Shown: positions 56,434 to 62,781 of the stretch, in pieces
Position numbering within the stretch: position 1 is the first letter of the stretch
How the letters are laid out: every line of letters starts with the position of its first letter
NCBI GenBank assembly: GCA_026400355.1
Contig: JAPLPE010000023.1
Coordinates: 1-64,000, forward strand
DNA from: Rhodobacterales bacterium
GTDB taxonomy: Bacteria; Pseudomonadota; Alphaproteobacteria; Rhodobacterales; Rhodobacteraceae
Direction: 5' to 3'
Length of the DNA stretch: 64,000 nucleotides
Notes under the pieces: generated by a model
Database searches by the model: none
What the model was told of the DNA's origin: nothing
What the model saw: only the letters and a program-made list of their open reading frames with translations
Made by a program: the position numbers and the translations under genes

Positions 56434-58632
56434 ATGAGCGATTTTACCCTGACCAAGGATGCCGACGGCGTAGCTGTCATCACCTGGGACGTGCCGGGGC
56501 GGTCCATGAACGTGATGAGCACGCAGGGCTTTGCCGATCTGGATACGCAGGTCGGGCAGGCGCTGGCTGACCCTGAGGTGAAGGGGATCGTCATCACCAG
56601 CGGCAAGGACAGCTTTGCGGGTGGCATGGACCTGAACATCATCGCGCGGATGAAAGACGAGGCGGGCGACGATCCCGCGCGGGGCGTGTTTGACGGGATC
56701 ATGCAGATCCACGGCATTCTGCGCCGGATCGAACGGGCGGGGATGGACCCCAAGACTCTGAAGGGTGGCAAGCCGATTGCGGCGGCACTGCCGGGGACGG
56801 GGCTGGGTATCGGGCTTGAGATTCCTTTGGCCTGTCACAGGATCTTTGCGGCGGACAATCCGAAGGCCAAGATTGGCCTGCCCGAGATTCAGGTGGGCAT
56901 CTTCCCCGGTGCCGGGGGCACGACACGGCTGGTGCGCAAGCTTGGGGCGCTGGGGGCGTCGCCCCTGCTTCTTGAAGGCAAGCTGAATGATCCGCAAAAG
57001 GCGATGGCCGCTGGGGTGATCGACGAGGTGGTCCCTGCTGGCGAGTTGCTGGCGCGGGCCAAGGCCTGGGCTCTGGCGGCAAAGCCCGAGGATATAGTGA
57101 AGCCCTGGGACCGGAAGGACTACAAGATGCCGGGGGGCACACCTTACAACCCGGCGGGCTATATGACCTTTGTCGGCGCGTCCGCGATGGTCAACGGCAA
57201 GACGATGGGCGTCTATCCGGCGGCCAAGGCGCTGTTGTCGGCGGTCTATGAAGGGGCGCTCGTGCCGTTTGACGTTGCGCTGAAGATCGAGGCGCGGTGG
57301 TTCACGTCGGTCCTTCTCAACCCGTCGTCGACGGCGATGATCCGGTCGCTGTTCATCAACAAGGAGGCGCTGGAGAAGGGGGCCAACCGGCCTGCGGTGG
57401 CGGATCAGAAGGTGAAGAAGCTGGGTGTTCTGGGGGCGGGCATGATGGGCGCGGGGATCGCGCTTGTGTCGGCCAATGCCGGGATCGAGGTCGTGCTGAT
57501 CGACGCGACGCAAGAAGCAGCGGAAAAGGGCAAGACCCATACGGCCGCCTATTATGACAAGCGGATCGGGCGCAAGCAGGACACGGCCGAAAAGAAGGCA
57601 GAGGTGCTGGCGCGGATCAATGCCACGACGGATTATGCGGCCCTTGCCGGGGTGGACCTGATCGTAGAGGCGGTATTCGAGGACCAGAAGGTCAAGGCCG
57701 AGGTGACTGCAAAGGCCGAGGCGGTTGCCGGGCCGGGCTGCATCTTTGCCACCAATACGTCGACCCTGCCGATCAGCGAACTGGCGCTGGCCAGCGCGCG
57801 ACCTGCGCAGTTCATCGGCATCCATTTCTTCAGCCCGGTCGACAAGATGCTGCTGGTTGAGATCATCCGGGGCAGGGAAACCGGCGATGTGGCGGTGGCC
57901 AAAGCGCTCGACTTTGTGCGGCAGATCCGCAAAACGCCTATCGTGGTGAAAGATGCGCGTTTCTTCTATGCCAATCGTTGCATCATTCCCTACATCAATG
58001 AAGGCATCCGGATGGTCGCCGAAGGCGTTGCGCCTGCGCTGATCGAGAATGCGGCCAAGCTGGTGGGCATGCCCTTGGGTCCGCTGCAACTGGTGGACGA
58101 GACGTCGATCGATCTGGGCGTCAAGATTGCCAAGGCGACCAAGGCTGCGATGGGCAAGGCCTATCCGGATAAGGCGGTTGATGCCGTCCTGTTCCCGATG
58201 GCCGAGGCCGGGAGGCTGGGGCGCAAGTCGAATGCGGGGTTCTACGCCTACGACGACAAGGGCAACCGGCTGGGGCTGTGGGGCGGGCTGGAAAGCCGTT
58301 ACGCCCGTGCAGCAGAGCAGCCGGACCTTGTCGATGTAGAGCATCGCCTGTTGTTCGTGCAGGTGCTGGAGGCGGTCCGGGCGCTGGAGGATGGCGTGCT
58401 GACCGACATTCGTGAAGGCGATGTCGGCGCGATCCTGGGTTGGGGTTTTGCGCCCTGGTCGGGCGGTCCGTTCGGCTGGCTTGACATGCTTGGTGCGCCC
58501 TATGCGGCGGAACGGTGTGACGAGCTTGAAAAAGCCTATGGCCTGCGGTTTGCCTGCCCGAGGCTGCTGCGCGAGATGGCGGACAAGGGGCAAAGCTTCT
58601 ATGGGCGGTTCGGGGCGACCAAGGCGGCCTGA
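56434..58632 (+). CDS. fadB: Fatty-acid oxidation multifunctional protein (enoyl-CoA hydratase / 3-hydroxyacyl-CoA dehydrogenase)
   Basis: The 732-residue fusion has an enoyl-CoA hydratase/isomerase half (residues about 1-190, with KDSFAGGMDLN and GLPEIQVGIFPGAGGT), and a 3-hydroxyacyl-CoA dehydrogenase half (NAD motif GVLGAGMMGAGIA near residue 332, HFFSPVDKMLLVEI with the catalytic His). It performs the two middle steps of beta-oxidation. AAGGAG lies seven bases before the ATG. Together with the dehydrogenase and thiolase upstream, the region encodes the full cycle except the acyl-CoA ligase. Confidence 0.93.
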   Translation: MSDFTLTKDADGVAVITWDVPGRSMNVMSTQGFADLDTQVGQALADPEVKGIVITSGKDSFAGGMDLNIIARMKDEAGDDPARGVFDGIMQIHGILRRIERAGMDPKTLKGGKPIAAALPGTGLGIGLEIPLACHRIFAADNPKAKIGLPEIQVGIFPGAGGTTRLVRKLGALGASPLLLEGKLNDPQKAMAAGVIDEVVPAGELLARAKAWALAAKPEDIVKPWDRKDYKMPGGTPYNPAGYMTFVGASAMVNGKTMGVYPAAKALLSAVYEGALVPFDVALKIEARWFTSVLLNPSSTAMIRSLFINKEALEKGANRPAVADQKVKKLGVLGAGMMGAGIALVSANAGIEVVLIDATQEAAEKGKTHTAAYYDKRIGRKQDTAEKKAEVLARINATTDYAALAGVDLIVEAVFEDQKVKAEVTAKAEAVAGPGCIFATNTSTLPISELALASARPAQFIGIHFFSPVDKMLLVEIIRGRETGDVAVAKALDFVRQIRKTPIVVKDARFFYANRCIIPYINEGIRMVAEGVAPALIENAAKLVGMPLGPLQLVDETSIDLGVKIAKATKAAMGKAYPDKAVDAVLFPMAEAGRLGRKSNAGFYAYDDKGNRLGLWGGLESRYARAAEQPDLVDVEHRLLFVQVLEAVRALEDGVLTDIREGDVGAILGWGFAPWSGGPFGWLDMLGAPYAAERCDELEKAYGLRFACPRLLREMADKGQSFYGRFGATKAA

Positions 58633-58713
58633 AAGGGCGCTCGTGCCCGCGATGTCGCTGCGATGCGGGTGACGGGGCTTTCGCAGGAGGTCCTTGCCCG
58701 TTAGCCTTGGGCC

Positions 58714-59382
58714 ATGTGCGGACGTATGGCCATTACGCTGCCTCATGACGCCATGAGCCAGCTGTTTGTCGCGACCCTGGCAAATGATTTGCCGGAGGTT
58801 CCGAACTATAACGTTTGCCCGACGACCATGGTGGCGGTGGTGACATTGGGTGCAACTGGTCGGCAGTACCGTCCGCTGCGCTGGGGGTTTGTGCCGGCCT
58901 GGTACAAGGCGCCGAATGACGGGCCGCTTCTGATCAATGCGCGGGCCGAGACGGTGGCAAAGAAGCCTGCCTTTCGTGCAGCGGTGCGGGAACGGCGTTG
59001 TCTTGTGGCGTGCGCGGGGTTCTACGAATGGGAACGGACTGACCCCAAGAATCCCCTGCCGTGGTATGTGACGCGGGCCGATGGCACGCCTTTGGTCATG
59101 GCCGGGATCTGGCAGCACTGGGAGAAGGACGGACAGGCACTGACCGGGATGGCGGTGGTGACCTGCGGGGCCAATGCGGCGATGGGGCGGATCCATGACA
59201 GGCTGCCGGTCATTCTGGAGCCTGCGGACTGGTCGCTCTGGTTGGGCGAGGCGGGGCATGGGGCGGCGACGCTGATGCAAGCCGCGGGCGAAGAGACGCT
59301 GCGGTTTCAGCGCGTTGGCACTGAGGTCAATTCGAACCGGGCGCGGGGGCCGGGTCTGATCGCGCCATGGAACGCCTTGTGA
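58714..59382 (+). CDS. SOS response-associated peptidase (YedK/HMCES family)
   Basis: The 222-residue SRAP protein forms a covalent bond with abasic sites in single-stranded DNA through its N-terminal Cys (MCGRMAITL, Cys2 after Met removal). Supporting residues lie in LINARAETVA, GFYEWER and MGRIHDRLPVIL (catalytic His). The length matches the family. It stands alone between fadB and the convergent gene, and no LexA-like site was recognised nearby. Confidence 0.9.
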   Translation: MCGRMAITLPHDAMSQLFVATLANDLPEVPNYNVCPTTMVAVVTLGATGRQYRPLRWGFVPAWYKAPNDGPLLINARAETVAKKPAFRAAVRERRCLVACAGFYEWERTDPKNPLPWYVTRADGTPLVMAGIWQHWEKDGQALTGMAVVTCGANAAMGRIHDRLPVILEPADWSLWLGEAGHGAATLMQAAGEETLRFQRVGTEVNSNRARGPGLIAPWNAL

Positions 59383-59440
59383 CGACACAGGCCCGACCGT
59401 TGCCGGTCGGGCCGATGCCAATCAGGGGCTTGCGGCCATA

Positions 59441-60052
59441 TCAGTCCCGGCGCGAGACCGTAGCAAGGCCGAGCATCGAAGAGATCGTGCGGCCCGGACC
59501 GGCCGATGTCCTGGTCTTGGACCGTGACAAGAGCGGGAAGGGCAGGAACTTGGTCGACATGAAGGCACCGCCCGAAATGGCGGAGTTGCGTTCCTTGTGC
59601 TTGGACAGGGTCCGCATGCCGAAGGCCGACGATATCGTGCCGCGCTTGCGGTTCTGGCCCGGGTTCATGTCGCTGCTGAGAAAGCGGGGATGATCCCTGA
59701 GGATGCTGAGGAACAAGTCCCCCTTGGGCTTTTCACGGACATATTCGCTGGATTTCACCCCGGCCACGGCAATCGGGTGAAAGCTGTCGGTCACTTCCAA
59801 CGCGGTTCTTGCCATGCCGATGGGCGAGAACGGGGCCCGCACCACAACAAGGGTCCGTCCGCCCTTGAGTTGGGCGGCAAGCGCACCGGCCGAGCCTTTG
59901 CTGACGCGGGCGTCCGCAATCTTGGCGGCGGCACCTGCGCCTTCGCCTACCACGTCGATAAGGCTTGTGGGAACGCCCAGATCGGTCAGGGCCGTCGCAG
60001 CGGCATGGGCCGTTTCGGCCGAGTCATAGAGCCGCGTGATGATCGTTGTCAT
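59441..60052 (-). CDS. Hypothetical protein downstream of pucC
   Basis: The 203-residue protein is of unknown function. It starts TTIITRLYDSAETAHAAATAL, like the ferredoxin-like start of stress-associated DUF1269 proteins, and has a Gly/Ala/Lys-rich centre (GEGAGAAAKIADARVSKGSAG) and a basic C-terminal tail (LPFPLLSRSKTRTSAGPG). GGAGG lies close before the ATG at 60052, a strong site. It follows pucC on the same strand after 86 bases, so it may belong to the puc operon, where other Rhodobacteraceae carry pucD/pucE. Confidence 0.65.
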   Translation of the reverse strand: MTTIITRLYDSAETAHAAATALTDLGVPTSLIDVVGEGAGAAAKIADARVSKGSAGALAAQLKGGRTLVVVRAPFSPIGMARTALEVTDSFHPIAVAGVKSSEYVREKPKGDLFLSILRDHPRFLSSDMNPGQNRKRGTISSAFGMRTLSKHKERNSAISGGAFMSTKFLPFPLLSRSKTRTSAGPGRTISSMLGLATVSRRD

Positions 60053-60138
60053 GTATCCTCCAGTAGTCTTGGATCGTCGTTTCCAGAGATGATCATAAGT
60101 CCCGGATCATCTGGCCGGGCAAGAAGGTGATGGAAAAG

Positions 60139-61548
60139 TTACTCTCCAGCATAGATTTCCGGAGCATCAGGTCGAGTTTTTTCTTTGAGAAGTGGCAAAA
60201 CAGCGATCAAAGCGGCCAGCAGAAGGGCTACTTCGAGCGCGAAGACCGGCACATAGGGTAGTGATGCCGCTGAAAGGCCAGCCGCAGAGGCGCCGTTGAA
60301 GACGTCGCGGATGATGCCGCCGATCACGACAGCAAGCCCGGCCGAGGTGGCCTGCACGGCGCCCCACGCGCCCAAAGACAGACCAATCTGATCACGTGGA
60401 GCCGAACGCATCGTGGCCGTCAGGGTGCCATGAGAGAACAGCCCGCCGCCAAAACCTGCGAGCAGGACGGCCACCATGAACAGGCCTGCGGCCAGCAGAT
60501 GCGCTGACCAGATGATCGACAGGAAGGCAACCACACCGCAAATCACGCCAAAGGTGGCCAGCCGGACCGGGCTTGCCCCGCGGCTGAGCGTGTAGGAGGC
60601 AAGGGCAAATCCGAACAGGCCACCGCCCGCCATGATCGCGGTCAACCAGGTCGTTTCGCCAACCGTCATGGCAAGGACCTGTCCACCATAGGGTTCAAGC
60701 ACGACATCCGACATGCCGAAACCTGCAGTGCCAAGGCCGATAAGGACCAGAAGGCGGATTGTGCCGTTGCCTTGCATCAGCTTTGCGATTGATTCCCCGA
60801 ACTTCGGTTGCTTGACAACTGTACAAGCGCGCACTCGGTCCATTGCTTCCTGTTTCCACAAGGCGATGCCGTTCAGAACGATTGTGATAACGGCGGCACC
60901 CTGGATGCACTGGATCAGGCGGCCGGGGCTGTAGTTATCAAGTAGCTTGCCGAAGACGACGGCGCTGACGATCATGCCTACCAGCAACATGACATACATC
61001 AGGCCCACCACGTTAGGGTGGTCTTCTTCGGGGACAAGATCGGTTGCGAGCGCAAGGCCCACGGTCTGAACCATGTGCAGCCCGGCCCCGACAAGGAGGA
61101 AGGCCAGCGCGGCCGAGCCATGCCCGAGCCAGATTGGCGCGTCATAGGATTCACCGTAGCCCGACAGCACCAGCAAGGCGAAAGGCATGACGGCAAAGCC
61201 GCCGAACTGCAACATCGTGCCTTTGATGATGTAGGGAACCCGGCGGAGGCCCAGAGCGGATCGGTGGGTGTCTGACTTGAAACCGATCAACATTCGTAGT
61301 GGGGCGAATACGAGCGGCAGAGAGATCATCACCCCGACGAGAGTGGCAGAAACCTTGAGTTCCACAATCATGACACGGTTCAGCGTGCCGACCAGAAGAA
61401 CCAGCGCCATCCCGACCGTTACCTGAAACATCGACAATCGCAGCAGGCGCGAGAGCGGGACATTTTCGGATGCGACATCGGCAAAGGGCAGGAACCTTGT
61501 TCCCATGCCCGCGATCTTGTTTACCGAGAAGCGCCGAATTCTTGACAT
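60139..61548 (-). CDS. pucC: Light-harvesting complex assembly protein PucC (LhaA family)
   Basis: The 469-residue MFS-like membrane protein is of the PucC/LhaA/BCH2 group, which delivers bacteriochlorophyll to the LH complexes. It has about twelve membrane segments, the early LSMFQVTVGMALVLLVGTLNRVM segment in part, and the loop LIGFKSDTHRSALGLRRVPYI that is typical of PucC. The N-terminal MSRIRRFSVNKIAGMGTRFLPFAD is basic and cytoplasmic. The ATG at 61548 is preferred to an upstream frame reaching 61602. It is 125 bases downstream of pucA, with a strong hairpin between. Confidence 0.93.
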   Translation of the reverse strand: MSRIRRFSVNKIAGMGTRFLPFADVASENVPLSRLLRLSMFQVTVGMALVLLVGTLNRVMIVELKVSATLVGVMISLPLVFAPLRMLIGFKSDTHRSALGLRRVPYIIKGTMLQFGGFAVMPFALLVLSGYGESYDAPIWLGHGSAALAFLLVGAGLHMVQTVGLALATDLVPEEDHPNVVGLMYVMLLVGMIVSAVVFGKLLDNYSPGRLIQCIQGAAVITIVLNGIALWKQEAMDRVRACTVVKQPKFGESIAKLMQGNGTIRLLVLIGLGTAGFGMSDVVLEPYGGQVLAMTVGETTWLTAIMAGGGLFGFALASYTLSRGASPVRLATFGVICGVVAFLSIIWSAHLLAAGLFMVAVLLAGFGGGLFSHGTLTATMRSAPRDQIGLSLGAWGAVQATSAGLAVVIGGIIRDVFNGASAAGLSAASLPYVPVFALEVALLLAALIAVLPLLKEKTRPDAPEIYAGE

Positions 61549-61566
61549 GGACCATTGCCCCAAAGT

Positions 61567-61596
61567 TGCGTGTCTCCGGGCAACCGGAGACACGCA
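61567..61596 (-). other. Perfect 13-bp hairpin between pucA and pucC
   Basis: TGCGTGTCTCCGG (61567-61579) pairs completely with CCGGAGACACGCA (61584-61596) around the loop GCAA (TTGC on the transcribed strand). It has no T run. In puf and puc operons such intercistronic hairpins protect the light-harvesting mRNA from 3' degradation and reduce downstream transcripts. Confidence 0.8.
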
Positions 61597-61673
61597 CTCC
61601 ATCTGGAGACCACCGCGACACTAGCGCGGCGCGGCGGCCTCTTCTCGCCAGAAGGCCGAACTGGTGGTTCGGT

Positions 61674-62021
61674 CTACTGTTCCAGAACGAGCGGCGTCTG
61701 GGCGGTGTATGCCACATCGGTGGCGCCGCTGCCAAGCGTCGCGCGCGTCCAGGTGCCGTCCGGCATGATCATCAGCACGGACTGTCCGTCGGGCGACGGG
61801 ACAGCATATGCTGCGTTCTGCGGGCCGGTCACAGCCTCGTCAAGGAGCATGGCGGTATGTACACCAGAACCAAGCACCTGGCCGGAGAGGAAATCCGCCA
61901 CCCAGGTCGTGTTGCTCAGCACGGCCACATGGACCGCAAATGAGCCAACCGCGACCGCAGACAGGAACAGCGGAATACCAACAGTGGGTTTCACCACCAG
62001 CCACATCTTTGCGTTGTTCAT
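61674..62021 (-). CDS. pucA: LH2 light-harvesting complex alpha subunit with long C-terminal extension
   Basis: The 115-residue protein starts like LH2 alpha: MNNAKMWLVVKPTVGIPLF, then one membrane helix with the bacteriochlorophyll-binding His31 (AVHVAVLSNTTW). It ends the membrane part with TTW-VADFLSG. By numbering from His31, positions 44 and 45 are Phe and Leu, not the Tyr/Trp or Tyr/Tyr pair of B800-850 complexes. That pair is characteristic of blue-shifted B800-820 forms. About 60 more residues follow (from VLGSGVHTAML to TPLVLEQ), unusually long against family lengths of about 50-70. It starts 10 bases after pucB stops. Confidence 0.93.
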   Translation of the reverse strand: MNNAKMWLVVKPTVGIPLFLSAVAVGSFAVHVAVLSNTTWVADFLSGQVLGSGVHTAMLLDEAVTGPQNAAYAVPSPDGQSVLMIMPDGTWTRATLGSGATDVAYTAQTPLVLEQ

Positions 62022-62031
62022 ATCTGTCCCC

Positions 62032-62190
62032 TTATCCGAGCCAAGGCGTGGAAACGGCGACGAGGATGTGAGCAAGCAGAGCGATGACACCAAAGACACG
62101 GGTGCCGTCGATCAGATAGCTGTGGACCTCTTCAGCTTCTTTCAGTGTCAGGCCAGTAGGCCAGACTTTGTCGAGATCATTGTCGGACAT
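62032..62190 (-). CDS. pucB: LH2 light-harvesting complex beta subunit
   Basis: The 52-residue protein reads MSDNDLDKVWPTGLTLKEAE, then EVHSYLIDGTRVFGVIALLAH and ends HILVAVSTPWLG (parts of one sequence). The His in EEVH lies near the B800 site, and the membrane His in LLAH binds B850-type bacteriochlorophyll. GGAGGAATATGA lies just before the ATG. It is the promoter-proximal gene of pucBAC and pairs with the extended alpha subunit. It is too short for most ORF length thresholds. Confidence 0.95.
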   Translation of the reverse strand: MSDNDLDKVWPTGLTLKEAEEVHSYLIDGTRVFGVIALLAHILVAVSTPWLG

Positions 62191-62302
62191 TCATATTCCT
62201 CCGTGTCCGCTAGAGCTTCTTGGCATGCGGCGGTCCGGAGTGACCCTTAGCGCCGGAAACCACGCGCGAATGGGGAGTTTGAAGACCCATTGACGCAGAA
62301 TC

Positions 62303-62331
62303 ATTATGTCACTCTTGATTGACAAACGCAA
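62303..62331 (-). promoter_or_regulatory. Predicted puc promoter
   Basis: On the reverse strand a -35-like TTGCGT (62326-62331) and a -10-like CATAAT (62303-62308) are separated by exactly 17 bases, and would start transcription about 105 bases before pucB. The first PpsR/CrtJ site covers the spacer and touches the -10 box. Assignment is by motif only. Confidence 0.6.
62307..62324. promoter_or_regulatory. PpsR/CrtJ-type binding site 1
   Basis: TGT-CACTCTTGATTG-ACA matches the TGT-N12-ACA consensus of the photosynthesis repressor PpsR/CrtJ and lies over the predicted puc promoter spacer. Bound repressor would block RNA polymerase under aerobic conditions. Confidence 0.8.
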
Positions 62332-62332
62332 G

Positions 62333-62350
62333 TGTCATGCGGAATTGACA
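62333..62350. promoter_or_regulatory. PpsR/CrtJ-type binding site 2
   Basis: TGT-CATGCGGAATTG-ACA is a second exact TGT-N12-ACA match, 26 bases from site 1 and just upstream of the -35 box. Paired sites allow cooperative binding, as known for puc and bch promoters. Confidence 0.8.
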
Positions 62351-62608
62351 CTATACTTTGTGCGACCCCTTGCCGCATGCCCAACGGGAACCAATCCTTC
62401 GGGGCGCAGGGTCTATCTTACTGCTTTTTCACGGTTTTCCGGGACCCGATGACTCTGCGTCAGCAATGGACCGAAGGGCTTGTGTGGCCTGTCGACTTCG
62501 CCCCCGGGCGGGTTTGCAACCAGTCTCGGCCACCTTGTCGACGTGCTGCGGGGGTGATTTGAAACCGCTTGAACTTCACCACGTCGGGGCCGTATATCCC
62601 AAGCCTGC
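62351..62608. other. Gap between the puc promoter and tRNA-Gly, no gene seen
   Basis: The stretch of 258 bases shows no supported ORF or RNA gene. Open frames at 62332-62562 and 62358-62621 lack family features. It may hold upstream activator sites for puc and the promoter of the tRNA gene, neither of which I can place. Confidence 0.4.
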
Positions 62609-62682
62609 GCGGGTATGGTGAAATGGTATCATAAGAGCCTTCCAAGCTTAAGGCGCGGGTTCGATTCCCGCTACCCGCTCCA
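62609..62682 (+). tRNA. tRNA-Gly (anticodon TCC), CCA encoded
   Basis: The acceptor arms GCGGGTA (62609-62615) and TACCCGC (62672-62678) pair perfectly. The T-arm reads GCGGG-TTCGATT-CCCGC, and the anticodon loop is CTTCCAA, giving anticodon TCC for glycine (GGA/GGG). The 3' end TCCA is encoded. A spurious reverse-strand ORF overlaps the gene. Confidence 0.93.
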
Positions 62683-62701
62683 AAATAACTCATCAGTGAC
62701 A

Positions 62702-62738
62702 GGCCCGCTTGAGATCCGGGCCGCCTTGTAGAGCGGCC
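62702..62738. terminator. Overlapping hairpins after tRNA-Gly
   Basis: Two stems share bases: GGCCC...GGGCC (62702-62722) and GGCCGC...GCGGCC (62719-62738). They can form alternately and lie between the tRNA and the ABC exporter gene. A terminator role for the tRNA transcript is plausible, but no T run follows. Confidence 0.4.
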
Positions 62739-62781
62739 CTGCGCACTTTATGTCGCGCTTGACACAGCCGGACAGAACCTC

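Noticed and set aside
56221-59421. Reverse-strand open frame of 1,066 codons
   Set aside because: It is antisense to fadB and the SRAP gene, rich in Arg/Pro/His/Gln with no domain pattern. Long antisense frames are expected in GC-rich DNA.
62460-62693. Reverse-strand ORF with GSGNRTRALSLEGSYDTISPY
   Set aside because: It covers the tRNA-Gly gene on the other strand. This is a well-known spurious protein made by translating tRNA genes.
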